DNA of 50,224 bases from an uncultured Bacteroidales bacterium (GCA_905235445.1 CAJOLJ010000009.1:1-50224), one strand, 5' to 3'; shown: positions 38,094 through 47,097, counted from the first letter of the stretch. Numbers and translations are program-made. Notes: generated by a model from the letters alone, not told the origin.

Positions 38094-40589
38094 ATGAAGA
38101 AGATAGACAAGTTCATCCTCTCCTCCTTCGTGGGTCCCTTCTTCGGGATCCTTTTCGTCGTCGTGTTCATCCTGATGATGCAGTTCCTGTGGCTGTACAT
38201 CGACGAACTGGTGGGAAAGGGACTGAACCTCAGGGTAATCGGTGAGTTCCTGATGTGGGGGGCATGCACGATGCTCACCATATCCATTCCTCTTGCCACG
38301 CTGCTCGCCTCCGTCATGACGGTGGGCCAGATGGCCGAGAACAACGAGCTCATCGCCATCAAATCCTCCGGCACCTCCTTCGGAAGGGTGATGATACCCC
38401 TCTTCGGGGCTGTCCTCGCAATCGGTATCGGGACATATTTCGTGACGGACAGGCTGGTGCCGGTGGCCTACAACCACATCTACACCCTGAGGGAGGATAT
38501 CGGAAAGACCAAGGGTGAAATCAAGATCCCTGCGAAGACCTTCTACGACGGCATAGAGGGATACATCCTCAGGGTGGAGGAAAGGGACAACAAGACCGGC
38601 ATGATGTACGGGGTGATAGTCTATGACCACACCTCCGGCAAGGGCAACACCTCCGTCATACTTGCTGACTCCGCCATCATCAAGCAGTCCAAGAACAAGG
38701 ATTACCTCACTTTCGCCCTCTACAGCGGCACCTCCTACCAGGAGGAGAACGTCATGCGCTACCGCGACACGACCCTTCAGATGAACAAAGGGCATTTCGC
38801 GGCGCAGACCATGATCATCCCCCTCGAAAACTACTCTTTCCAGAAGTCCAACGAGACCCGTTACGGGGACCAGATAAGGGCAATGGACACTGAGCACCTG
38901 CGACAGGGACTGGACAGCAACATAACACTGAGGGACTCCACCCTCAAGATCCAGCGTCGCCAGATTCTCCAGTCTGCAAGCCTGGACCACCGCTCCCAGC
39001 TGGACACCTCCAAGCATTTTGCAGCTACGACCCCTTTCATGGAGGGGGTCGCCACTCCCATGAAATGGAATGGCCTAAGCGAGGAGAGAAGAGCCTACCA
39101 GAGCGCTTCGGCGGCTGCCTCGGACATGGCCACCCGCATGAAGAACTACGATACCGACCTGTACCAGAACAACTGGATAATAAGGAGAAGTACCGTAGCC
39201 ATACTGAGGAAGATAGCCCAGGCCCTGGCCTGTCTCATCATGTTCCTCATCGGAGCCCCGATAGGCTCTTCCGTCTCCAAGAAGGGCGGCCTCGGGTCAT
39301 CCCTCATCATCGGAGTGCTGTTCTTCGTCCTGTACTGGGTGGTGGATATAACAGGAGAGAAGCTGGCCAACGACGGTGCCGCCACCCCCATTGTCGGAGT
39401 GTTCGTCTCGGCGGCCATACTCTTGCCCCTGGGGGCATACCTGTCATGGCTTGCAATCCATGACACGAAGGTCATGCACTGGGACACCATAAAGGAGAAG
39501 TTCAAGAAGTTCAAGATCAAAGTAAGGTCCGTGTTCAGAAAAACAAGAATCGTATTCATGGGCACACCGGGCTTCGCGGTACGGAGCCTGGAGGCCATCC
39601 GCGGTGCGGGCTACGATGTGGTTGCGGTCGTGACCGCACAGGACTCCCCCGCCGTACGGGGCAAGGCCCCGGTACAGAGTCCCGTCAAGCAGTATGCCCT
39701 CTCAAACGGCATCCCCGTCATGCAGCCTGACAAGCTGAAGGATCCCCAATTCCTCAGAGAGCTTTCCGCCCTCAAGGCGGACATCTTTGTCGTCGTCGGG
39801 TTCAGGATGCTCCCGGAGGAAGTGTGGAAGATGCCGCCGAAGGGCACATTCAACCTCCATGCAGCCCTCCTTCCCCAGTACAGGGGAGCGGCCCCCATCA
39901 ACTGGGCCATCATCAACGGGGAACCCCGTTCCGGTGTCACGACCTTCTTCATTGACAAGCAGATCGACACCGGAGGCATCATCCTCCGCCAGGACTGCAT
40001 CATAGAGGAAGAGGACAGTGCCGCCGACCTCCATGACCGCCTCATGGAAATCGGTGCCACAATAGTGCTTGAGACAATTTCCGGAATAGAGGAGAAGAAT
40101 GTCGAGCCAAGGGTCCAGCGTTCCTTCATCCAAGGTTCGGAAATCCTGCATCCCGCTCCCAAGATCCACAGGGAACTCCAGCATATCGACTGGAACGACT
40201 CTTCCGAAGATATTCACAATCTCATCCGGGGACTGTGTCCTTTCGCCAAGGGATCCTCCGTCCCCTCGATGGAGGACAAGAGCGCCTTCACCCTGCTTCG
40301 TAAAGAGGGCGGGGATGAAGTGCTGCAACTGAAGATATTCGGCAGCAGGATTTCCAGCAGGGAAGCCTTCGGGGTGGAAGGGGACATCGCTCCCGGAAAG
40401 ATCCTATTCACGAAGAAGAAGATCGGGATAGCTACCGCTGACGGCGCCCTCGAACTCACCTGCGTGCAGCTCTCCGGAAAGAAGAGAATGGAGGGGTCCG
40501 CATTCCTGAACGGGTTCAGGGATATCGCTTCCTACAGTGTTGTCAACGGGACTTCCCGTGAGGAAATCGAAAAAACGCGGAAGCAGTAA
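38094..40589 (+). CDS. Fusion protein: LptF/LptG-family permease + methionyl-tRNA formyltransferase
   Basis: One uninterrupted 831-residue frame holds two proteins. Residues 1-475 are a YjgP/YjgQ (LptF/LptG) permease: three N-terminal helices, a periplasmic beta domain, then three helices (ALACLIMFLIGAPIGSSV, LIIGVLFFVLYWVVDITG, VGVFVSAAILLPLGAYLSWL). A basic linker (KEKFKKFKIKVRSVFRKT) leads into Fmt at about 482: RIVFMGTPGFAV, FNLHAALLPQYRGAAPINWA and KQIDTGGI. Asn587, His589 and Asp625 have the same spacing (2 and 36) as E. coli Fmt Asn106, His108 and Asp144. The usual Fmt start Met is replaced, and no stop lies between. Permeases of this family end in the cytosol, where Fmt must work. A GTG at 39531 could give a separate Fmt. 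Confidence 0.9.
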   Translation: MKKIDKFILSSFVGPFFGILFVVVFILMMQFLWLYIDELVGKGLNLRVIGEFLMWGACTMLTISIPLATLLASVMTVGQMAENNELIAIKSSGTSFGRVMIPLFGAVLAIGIGTYFVTDRLVPVAYNHIYTLREDIGKTKGEIKIPAKTFYDGIEGYILRVEERDNKTGMMYGVIVYDHTSGKGNTSVILADSAIIKQSKNKDYLTFALYSGTSYQEENVMRYRDTTLQMNKGHFAAQTMIIPLENYSFQKSNETRYGDQIRAMDTEHLRQGLDSNITLRDSTLKIQRRQILQSASLDHRSQLDTSKHFAATTPFMEGVATPMKWNGLSEERRAYQSASAAASDMATRMKNYDTDLYQNNWIIRRSTVAILRKIAQALACLIMFLIGAPIGSSVSKKGGLGSSLIIGVLFFVLYWVVDITGEKLANDGAATPIVGVFVSAAILLPLGAYLSWLAIHDTKVMHWDTIKEKFKKFKIKVRSVFRKTRIVFMGTPGFAVRSLEAIRGAGYDVVAVVTAQDSPAVRGKAPVQSPVKQYALSNGIPVMQPDKLKDPQFLRELSALKADIFVVVGFRMLPEEVWKMPPKGTFNLHAALLPQYRGAAPINWAIINGEPRSGVTTFFIDKQIDTGGIILRQDCIIEEEDSAADLHDRLMEIGATIVLETISGIEEKNVEPRVQRSFIQGSEILHPAPKIHRELQHIDWNDSSEDIHNLIRGLCPFAKGSSVPSMEDKSAFTLLRKEGGDEVLQLKIFGSRISSREAFGVEGDIAPGKILFTKKKIGIATADGALELTCVQLSGKKRMEGSAFLNGFRDIASYSVVNGTSREEIEKTRKQ

Positions 40590-40591
40590 TC

Positions 40592-41248
40592 ATGCCCAGC
40601 GCAGTCATCCTGGCAAATGGCCAGTTCCCCAGGAAAGAATATCCTCTTTACCTCCTGAAGGAGGCGGAGAGGATTGTCTGTTGTGACGGGGCATTCGCAA
40701 AGTACCTGAAAGCCATGGAGAGGGTCTTCGGGAAGACAAGGCTTCCCGACAGGGTCATTGGGGACCTGGACTCCCTGCCGTCCTCTCTTAGGGAAAAGTA
40801 CTCTTCCATCATCACCCACATCGAGGAGCAGGACCATAACGACCAGACCAAAGCCCTCCGCTACATCCTTGGGACCTGGCCAGAGGTGGACACGGTCCAC
40901 ATCCTCGGAGCCACCGGGCTCCGAGCGGACCACACTGTGGGGAACCTTTCCCTTCTGATGGAGTACCCGAGGCTTTTCGACCTGGGGGAAAGAAGCATCG
41001 ATATGGTATCCGACTACGGGACCGCATTCGCCCTGACGGATACCTGCACACTGGAAGTAGGCCAGGGACGGAAAGTATCGCTTTTCAGTCCCGACAACAC
41101 CCTTCGCATATGTTCCACAGGACTTCAGTGGCCGACCGACGGCGTTGTCTTTGACAACTGGTGGAAAGCGACCCTCAATAGGGCAACCCAGGACGAGATC
41201 ACGCTCACTTTCTCCCACCCCTCCAGGGCACTGCTGATTCTGGACTAG
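40592..41248 (+). CDS. Thiamine pyrophosphokinase
   Basis: The 218-residue protein converts thiamine and ATP to thiamine pyrophosphate. Motifs of the family are all present: ERIVCCDGAF near residue 27, VIGDLDSLP, HNDQTKALRY, and LGATGLRADHTVGNLSLL. The C-terminal beta domain (VSLFSPDNTLRICSTGLQWP, then a Trp-rich strand) is also typical. The start lies 2 bp after the stop of the LptF-Fmt gene, so they share a transcript. Length is normal. Confidence 0.93.
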   Translation: MPSAVILANGQFPRKEYPLYLLKEAERIVCCDGAFAKYLKAMERVFGKTRLPDRVIGDLDSLPSSLREKYSSIITHIEEQDHNDQTKALRYILGTWPEVDTVHILGATGLRADHTVGNLSLLMEYPRLFDLGERSIDMVSDYGTAFALTDTCTLEVGQGRKVSLFSPDNTLRICSTGLQWPTDGVVFDNWWKATLNRATQDEITLTFSHPSRALLILD

Positions 41249-41356
41249 ACGGTTAGCCGCCACCCGGTCCTCGCCTTGCCGGGAAGAGAGAGTGTGGGTG
41301 CGGACCAATCTGCGACAATTCAGCAGTAGTAGCAGTACTTGGGACCATGCCGACCA

Positions 41357-41440
41357 ATGAGAGAAAAAAGTGAGGAAATTGCCGCCCTCGGGACCGAACT
41401 TATGGCCGAGGCCCTCGATAAACACGAAAAAAACCTTTAA
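41357..41440 (+). CDS. Possible small ORF, 27 residues
   Basis: ATG 41357 to TAA 41440 encodes MREKSEEIAALGTELM and a further 11 residues ending KHEKNL. The composition is charged and helical, unlike random translation, which is the only argument for it. No clear ribosome site or relative is known to me. It may be the end of a degraded gene or chance. Confidence 0.2.
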   Translation: MREKSEEIAALGTELMAEALDKHEKNL

Positions 41441-41479
41441 CGGAAGCAATTCGGGTAAGAAATAATCATCCTTCTTTCC

Positions 41480-41487
41480 TATCTTTG
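41480..41487 (+). promoter_or_regulatory. Probable promoter (-7 box TATCTTTG) for the redox gene pair
   Basis: TATCTTTG fits TAnnTTTG and lies 95 bp before the ATG at 41575. A convincing -33 is not visible. The long gap upstream supports a fresh transcript starting here. Confidence 0.5.
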
Positions 41488-41574
41488 TGAACTGCAACAC
41501 CCCCCTTTCCCCTCTGCTTTGCGACGAGGCTGTGAAAGGGACCCGAACTTTTCAAACACAACTCACTTTCAGAC

Positions 41575-43104
41575 ATGCTAAGGAAAATACGCATTGTCTT
41601 GGCATCGATATTTTTCATTGCCATTACCCTGATGCTGCTCGATTTCACGGGCACGCTTCACAGGTACTTCGCATGGATGGCCAAGATCCAGTTCCTTCCT
41701 GCAGTTATGGCCCTAAATGTCGGGGTCATCATATTGCTGGTCCTTCTGACACTGGTCCTGGGCAGGGTATACTGCTCCGTCATATGCCCCCTGGGCATCT
41801 ATCAGGACATAGTGTCTCACCTAAGTTCCAAGCGCAAGGGCAAAAAGATGCGCTTCACTCCCTCCCCTGAACTGAAGTGGCTCCGCTACGGGGTGTGGGT
41901 GCTTTTCATTGCCTGCCTTATAATCGGACTTCAGCCCATCGTGGCCCTGCTGGCCCCCTACTCCGCATGGGGCAGGATCGTCCAGAGCCTCTTTGCACCA
42001 CTCTACCAGTGGGGCAACAACCTCTTCGCCGCCATAAGTGCCAGGGCTGACAGTTACGCCTTCTACCCGAAGGAGGTCTGGCTCCGGAGTATCGGGACCC
42101 TCATCGTCGCTGCCGTAACGCTCATTGTCATAACCGTTCTCGCTTTCAAGAACGGCAGGACCTACTGCAACACGATTTGCCCTGTGGGGACGACCCTCAG
42201 TTTCTTCTCCAGGTTCTCCCTGCTTCGTCCCGTCATCAATACCGAAAAGTGCCGGGACTGCCATGCCTGCGAGAAAAAGTGCAAGGCTTCCGCCATCAAC
42301 ATCAAGGAGCATAGCGTGGACTACAGCCGCTGCGTGGACTGCTTCAACTGCATCGAGGACTGTAAGTTCGGCGCCATGCGCTACACTTTCGCCTACGGCA
42401 AGAAGAAGAAAGGGACCGTGAAAGCGGAGGCTCCCGCCCAGGTAGCGAAGGCCACCCAGGACAAAGATGGTTCAGACCCCGGAAGAAGGGCATTCCTCAT
42501 CGGGGGAGCCATTGCCACCACGTCCCTGGCCCTCAAGGCCCAGGACAAGAAAGTGGACGGCGGGTTTGCGGACATCCTCCCCAAGGTGAAGCCCCAGAGG
42601 GAGACTCCCATCACCCCGTTCGGGTCCAAGAGCGTGAAGGACTTCTACACGAGGTGCACCGCCTGCCAGCTGTGCGTGAGCGCCTGCCCCAACAACGTGC
42701 TTCGTCCCTCCACCGACCTCTCGCGCTTCATGCAGCCGGAGATGTCCTATGAAAAGGGATATTGCCGTCCCGAGTGCGTCAAGTGTTCGGAGGTGTGTCC
42801 CGCAGGGGCCATCAGGAAGATTACGGCCCAGGAGAAGACAGCCCACCACGTCGGGCTCGCCAAGTACTACAAGGACCTCTGCGTAGTCACCACCGACAAG
42901 GTTGACTGCGGCAACTGCGCCCGTCACTGCCCCACCGGGGCCATCATCATGGTGAAAATCAACCCCGATGCCAAGAACAGCCTGAGTATCCCCGCAGTGG
43001 ACGAGAGCCGCTGCATAGGATGCGGAGCCTGCGAGAACCTCTGTCCCGCAAGGCCACTGAGCGCGATCCGCGTCGACGGAAGGCAGGACCATATCATAAG
43101 TTAG
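41575..43104 (+). CDS. NapH-like membrane ferredoxin fused to a Tat-like periplasmic ferredoxin region
   Basis: The 509-residue protein begins with four or so membrane helices and two CxxxCP motifs (YCSVICPLG and YCNTICPVG), the NapH/RdxA signature for proteins that take electrons from quinol. Ferredoxin motifs follow (CRDCHACEKKC, CVDCFNCIEDC). At Arg304-Arg305 there is a Tat-like signal, GRRAFLIGGAIATTSLALKA, and beyond it three or more further clusters (CTACQLCVSACP, CVKCSEVCP, CGNCARHCP, CIGCGACENLCP). It looks like NapH joined to a NapG-like part. The next gene, 30 bp on, is a Tat-type aldo/keto reductase, so it probably passes electrons across the membrane to that enzyme. The pathway is inferred. 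Confidence 0.82.
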   Translation: MLRKIRIVLASIFFIAITLMLLDFTGTLHRYFAWMAKIQFLPAVMALNVGVIILLVLLTLVLGRVYCSVICPLGIYQDIVSHLSSKRKGKKMRFTPSPELKWLRYGVWVLFIACLIIGLQPIVALLAPYSAWGRIVQSLFAPLYQWGNNLFAAISARADSYAFYPKEVWLRSIGTLIVAAVTLIVITVLAFKNGRTYCNTICPVGTTLSFFSRFSLLRPVINTEKCRDCHACEKKCKASAINIKEHSVDYSRCVDCFNCIEDCKFGAMRYTFAYGKKKKGTVKAEAPAQVAKATQDKDGSDPGRRAFLIGGAIATTSLALKAQDKKVDGGFADILPKVKPQRETPITPFGSKSVKDFYTRCTACQLCVSACPNNVLRPSTDLSRFMQPEMSYEKGYCRPECVKCSEVCPAGAIRKITAQEKTAHHVGLAKYYKDLCVVTTDKVDCGNCARHCPTGAIIMVKINPDAKNSLSIPAVDESRCIGCGACENLCPARPLSAIRVDGRQDHIIS

Positions 43105-43134
43105 AGCACCCACAACAAGAGCGAACACATAACC

Positions 43135-44514
43135 ATGGAAAATAAAGATATTTCAAGAAGGGATTTCCTGCGCAAGGCTTCCGAGGGAGCCGTCGCCCTG
43201 GGCGGAGCCGCTCTCGTGGGTAGCTGCGCATCCCCCTCATCCCCCGATGGTGCCTCCTCCACCAAAAGCGCATCCGTCAACGAGGGGATGGAGTACCGCA
43301 CCAATAACCACAACGGGGACAAAGTGTCCCTGCTGGGTTACGGCTGCATGAGGTGGCAGATGAAAAAGGACAAGGACGGCAAGGACATCGTAGACCAGGA
43401 CAGCGTGAACGAACTGGTGGACCGTGCACTGGAAGGCGGCGTGAATTATTTCGACACCTCCCCCGCCTATCTTCAGGGCCAGAGCGAGAAGGCCGCAGGC
43501 ATCGCCCTGTCCCGCCATCCCCGCAAGTCCTACTTCCTTGCCACGAAGCTCTCCAACTTCAGCAACTTCTCAGAGGAAGCCTCCCTGAAGATGTACCGCA
43601 ACTCCTTCGTGCAGATGCAGACAGACTATTTCGACTACTACCTGCTCCACGCCCTCGGCGGAGGCGGATATCCTCAGTTCGTCCGCCGCTACGAGGATAA
43701 CGGACTGATGGATTTCCTGCTGAAGGAAAGGGAGGCAGGCAGGATAAGGCAGCTCGGATTCTCCTTCCACGGGAACCAGGAGTCCTTCGACCAGTTCATC
43801 GCCCTTCACGACAAGTACCACTGGGACTTCGTCCAGATCCAGATGAACTACGTTGACTGGAGGCATGCGGACGGGATCAGGAACGTGAATGCAGAGTACC
43901 TGTACGAGGAGTTGGACAAAAGGGAGATTCCCATCGTAGTCATGGAGCCCCTGCAGGGAGGCCGCCTGTCGAGGGTGCCCGAGGGAATCGCCGCCATGAT
44001 GAAGGGAAGGGACCCCGAGAGGAGCATAGCCTCCTGGGCCTTCCGTTTCGTGGGCTCCTATCCAAGGATTCTCACCGCACTGAGCGGAATGACCTACATG
44101 GAGCATCTGCGTGAGAACCTGGATACCTTCACCGGCTTTGTGCCCCTGAGCAAGGATGACCTGGAATTCCTTGAGGAGATGGCAACCCTCATGCAGGAAT
44201 ATCCCACCGTAAACTGCAATGACTGCAAGTACTGCATGCCCTGCCCCTACGGCATCGACATTCCCGGCATCTTCCGTCACTACAACGACCTCGTCAACGA
44301 AGGCAAGGTCGCACAGAAAGGAACTGAAAAGTACCGCAAGCTTCGCAGGGAGTACCTGCTCAGCTACAACAGGGCCATTCCCACGCTGCGCCAGGCCGAC
44401 CACTGCATCGGCTGCCGCCACTGTGTGCCCGAGTGTCCCCAGAGCATTGACATCCCAAGCGAACTCCATAGGATAGACTCCTACGTGGAGAGCCTGAGGA
44501 GGGACACGAAATAA
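43135..44514 (+). CDS. Tat-type lipoprotein aldo/keto reductase with C-terminal ferredoxin motifs
   Basis: The 459-residue protein has a twin-arginine signal, SRRDFLRKASEGAVALGGAAL, with a lipobox (LVGSCA), so it should be exported folded and lipidated. The aldo/keto reductase barrel has LLGYGCMRWQM, FDTSPAYLQGQSE (Asp and Tyr), FLATKLSN (Lys) and YYLLHALGG (His). After the barrel come CNDCKYCMPCPYGIDIP and CIGCRHCVPECPQSIDIP, two [4Fe-4S] motifs. It is likely co-transcribed with the membrane ferredoxin upstream, and electrons may come from it rather than NADPH. Substrate is unknown. Confidence 0.9.
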   Translation: MENKDISRRDFLRKASEGAVALGGAALVGSCASPSSPDGASSTKSASVNEGMEYRTNNHNGDKVSLLGYGCMRWQMKKDKDGKDIVDQDSVNELVDRALEGGVNYFDTSPAYLQGQSEKAAGIALSRHPRKSYFLATKLSNFSNFSEEASLKMYRNSFVQMQTDYFDYYLLHALGGGGYPQFVRRYEDNGLMDFLLKEREAGRIRQLGFSFHGNQESFDQFIALHDKYHWDFVQIQMNYVDWRHADGIRNVNAEYLYEELDKREIPIVVMEPLQGGRLSRVPEGIAAMMKGRDPERSIASWAFRFVGSYPRILTALSGMTYMEHLRENLDTFTGFVPLSKDDLEFLEEMATLMQEYPTVNCNDCKYCMPCPYGIDIPGIFRHYNDLVNEGKVAQKGTEKYRKLRREYLLSYNRAIPTLRQADHCIGCRHCVPECPQSIDIPSELHRIDSYVESLRRDTK

Positions 44515-44534
44515 ACTTGCAAGACAGAGTGATG

Positions 44535-44575
44535 GGCCTGCCTCCGGACACCGGGGCAGGCCTGTTTTCGTTTTG
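44535..44575 (+). terminator. Strong intrinsic terminator after the redox pair
   Basis: GGCCTGCC at 44535-44542 pairs with GGCAGGCC at 44555-44562, with an extra CCGG/CCGG pairing in between, then TGTTTTCGTTTTGTC. The stem is very GC-rich and followed by a T-rich run, starting 20 bp after the reductase stop. Confidence 0.85.
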
Positions 44576-44592
44576 TCGGGAAAACGGAAGCG

Positions 44593-46098
44593 TCATTTCA
44601 GGCAGAGTACCATCCCCGGGTCTGAGAGGTCACCCTCGGACGCTGCCATAAGGCCCACCTGGGCAATCACTTCCCCGGGAATGGTCAATTCATTCCCCGT
44701 GATTTTCACCCTACGGGTGATATCCACCGGTGTATCGGAGGCCAGGTCCTGGGAGAGTACCTTGACTTTGCCAAGAGGTTCCGCATAGACAAGGGTGAGA
44801 GATGAGTACCGCCCGAAAATCCCGACCTTGGCACCTCTCGATGAGACATTCACTTTCACCGGGACCTCTTTGAGCACGAATTCCCTGCCGAGGGAACGTC
44901 CTACAGTGGCGACGGCCACGTCCCCGCCTGGATAGGTGGAACAAAGGACAATGGGGCGCTCGGGGGAAGAGTCCCCGACCTCGGGAAGGGGCATCCTCCT
45001 GCTTACCCTTGCGGGAGCTTGCGCCCTCACTATTGACCCGATTTCGTGCCCTATCCAACTTTCGTTCTCATGATATTCCCATCCGTCATGGACCCTCGCA
45101 GTGTCGACCTGACAGTTCCCGTCCACGCCGAAAGGGGGTGCAATACGGTGCCAACGGACTGCACGGACGATTTCATCCGTCCTGCACTTGAGATTGCGTC
45201 CCACCGCAGGGAAGGCATAGTCGCTCTTGCCGGAAGGGAGGTTCCCGGCGAAGGGATGCCTCATTATGCCGATGGCGCAGCCCAGCGCTGCCGCCACATA
45301 AGCCTCATCCTCGCAGTTTATTATCCCCATTGCCCCTGGGTCATGGACATGGTGGAGAAGTCTTGCCACCCTGTCGACCGTCACGGTCTGGGCGGTTATG
45401 TTTTCGACATCGTAAGTCCTGTAGGTGTCACTGAAGCGGATGTTCCCCTCCCCCATGGCATTCTCGATGATAAGGTGCGGAGCATAAAGGCGTCCCAGGG
45501 ACGTAATCTTCTCCCTGAAGCCTTCCTTGGTTGCATCCCTTCCCCAGTCCAGCTTCCAATAGCGTACCCCTCCTGCCTCAGCCTCCTCGAGACGCTCCTT
45601 CCAGAACTCGTCATCACTCACACCAGCGAAGTTGTCCCCCTTCTGGGCGCATATCCATCCCCCGAGACCCTTCCAGCCCAGGGCACGGACGCTGTCGGAG
45701 AGGGCCCGAAGCCTTCCGACCGGGGATCCCCTGAATGAGGGGAAGCGTGTAGTATCAAGTTGCACCGTCCCGAAATAGGGGTTGCCGTTCCGATAGTTGG
45801 CATCCTGAGGAATGTCCCAGGAATCGTCCATCACAAAAAACAGGTCTCCCCGGATGGAAGGATAAAGGGATGTCCACCCCTCGAAGGGGGCATCCGAGAA
45901 AAGGCTCCGTTCGTTCATCATCCGACGAAACTCTTCCGAGGGGCCCAGGTCGGACAGATAGCCTTGCAGATTCCAGGTACAGAGGTAGTCGGGGGCCTGT
46001 GAGGGAGTCGAGGGCACGAGGCTCTCGCACTCATCCCTCCCGCATGAAGAGAGAATAAGGACAGCAGTGATGAGAGAAAACAACAAAGGGTGTCGCAT
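44593..46098 (-). CDS. Lipoprotein with clan GH-D (alpha-galactosidase-like) fold, putative
   Basis: The frame begins with a TTG at 46113, but ATG 46098 gives a clean signal (SLITAVLILSSCGRDE), so the product is taken as 501 residues. The middle holds FFVMDDSWDIP, LGWKGLGGWICAQ and RYWKLDWGRD, in which the Asp of WKLDWG is at the place of the nucleophile in GH27/GH36 enzymes. HHVHDPGAMGIINCEDEAYV and IGIMRHP follow, then a C-terminal beta domain. I assign only a general alpha-galactosidase-like fold; the exact family is uncertain. It lies 30 bp after a PorV/PorQ-like gene, probably in one operon with it. Confidence 0.6.
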   Translation of the reverse strand: MRHPLLFSLITAVLILSSCGRDECESLVPSTPSQAPDYLCTWNLQGYLSDLGPSEEFRRMMNERSLFSDAPFEGWTSLYPSIRGDLFFVMDDSWDIPQDANYRNGNPYFGTVQLDTTRFPSFRGSPVGRLRALSDSVRALGWKGLGGWICAQKGDNFAGVSDDEFWKERLEEAEAGGVRYWKLDWGRDATKEGFREKITSLGRLYAPHLIIENAMGEGNIRFSDTYRTYDVENITAQTVTVDRVARLLHHVHDPGAMGIINCEDEAYVAAALGCAIGIMRHPFAGNLPSGKSDYAFPAVGRNLKCRTDEIVRAVRWHRIAPPFGVDGNCQVDTARVHDGWEYHENESWIGHEIGSIVRAQAPARVSRRMPLPEVGDSSPERPIVLCSTYPGGDVAVATVGRSLGREFVLKEVPVKVNVSSRGAKVGIFGRYSSLTLVYAEPLGKVKVLSQDLASDTPVDITRRVKITGNELTIPGEVIAQVGLMAASEGDLSDPGMVLCLK

Positions 46099-46128
46099 AG
46101 TCGCCGGAAACAAATAATTGGATAACTC

Positions 46129-47091
46129 CTAGAAAGCGTAACCTATTCCCAGGCAGAGGGTCCCTCCAATGAGTTCATTTGCCAGGATATAGGAAGCGTT
46201 GACTGTGACCCCGTAAAGGGAGGCCCCTATTCCGAGGGAAGCGAAAGACGGTATGGCGCACCCCGCTGACCCGTAGTGATATCCCCCTCTCAGGAACAGC
46301 ATGTCATTATATGAGTACTCCACCCCGATGGCTGCCCCGAGGGAGGAACTTGAGAGGAAGTAGTCCGCATCCAGATTCGCCCTTATGAAATTCTTCGGGG
46401 CGAGCTCCGCCCTGACGCTACCTGCAGCGCTCACCGAGGAAGGCAGGGGATACGATACCCCGGAGGCGTCCTTGACACCCGTGCCCATGTTGGCAAGTCC
46501 CAGGGTGTAGTGGAAACCGACACCACGCAGCGCAACCCGTCCAGCGATGAAAATGTCCGCTGCCAGTGACGAGTAGGCATCCTCGGAAGTGATTCGGGAT
46601 GACAGATACCTTGCGTTTATGCCAAGGGAAATGTCCTTCCCCAGCATGAAACCGATTCCCGCGTTCAGCTGCAGGTCGTTCGGTGCGTAAGAGCCCGTGG
46701 TGGTGCCGCCTTCGTCAACAATGTCATAAGCGGCATAACTGATATACGATCCTCCGGCAGTAATGCCGACTTTCCCTGTATTGTAGGAAAGTCCAGCTGA
46801 AATCGGAGACGAAGATAGCGGGGAGGAAGGGGCCCAGCTCTGGTATGAAAGTTCAGCATCGAACTTTCCTTTATACATGGGTACAATGGCTGCATTGCTG
46901 AAGGATGCCCATGCCACATTCGCAGGGGAGGCTTTCCCGCTGAAAGCCATTGCCACCGAGGAGGGGTCATGGACTATCCTGCTGAAGGCCATCGCCTCCT
47001 TGTTCGCGATTTCCTGTCCCCTGAGGACGGTGCCAAGGAGCATGGCTGAAAGTGAAAGGGCTATTGCCCCGAGTGTATGGTGGACTGTCAT
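46129..47091 (-). CDS. PorV/PorQ-family outer-membrane beta-barrel protein
   Basis: The 320-residue protein has a signal peptide ending VLRGQ and a beta-barrel of alternating strands (FDAELSYQSWAP, AGLSYNTGKVGITAGGSY, DISLGINARYLSS, GIGVEY-like strands), closing with LCLGIGYAF. The early HDPSSVAMAFSGKASPANVAWASFSNAA pattern, shown only to mark the conserved loop, is typical of PorV/PorQ proteins. These belong to the type IX secretion system and carry or shuttle cargo with C-terminal domains. The upstream gene encodes such a cargo candidate, 6 bp away, so a dedicated partner is plausible. Confidence 0.72.
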   Translation of the reverse strand: MTVHHTLGAIALSLSAMLLGTVLRGQEIANKEAMAFSRIVHDPSSVAMAFSGKASPANVAWASFSNAAIVPMYKGKFDAELSYQSWAPSSPLSSSPISAGLSYNTGKVGITAGGSYISYAAYDIVDEGGTTTGSYAPNDLQLNAGIGFMLGKDISLGINARYLSSRITSEDAYSSLAADIFIAGRVALRGVGFHYTLGLANMGTGVKDASGVSYPLPSSVSAAGSVRAELAPKNFIRANLDADYFLSSSSLGAAIGVEYSYNDMLFLRGGYHYGSAGCAIPSFASLGIGASLYGVTVNASYILANELIGGTLCLGIGYAF

Positions 47092-47097
47092 GATTCC

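Larger units (their letters stand above)
41249..41574 (+). other. Intergenic stretch between thiamine pyrophosphokinase and redox unit
   Basis: These 326 bp contain no long gene. They hold a possible 27-codon ORF at 41357-41440 and a promoter-like box at 41480-41487, both listed separately. A weak CCCGG/CCGGG hairpin near 41265-41283 has no T tract and is not called a terminator. Confidence 0.5.

Noticed and set aside
41265..41283. CCCGG...CCGGG hairpin after thiamine pyrophosphokinase as terminator
   Set aside because: Five-bp stem with no T run after it.
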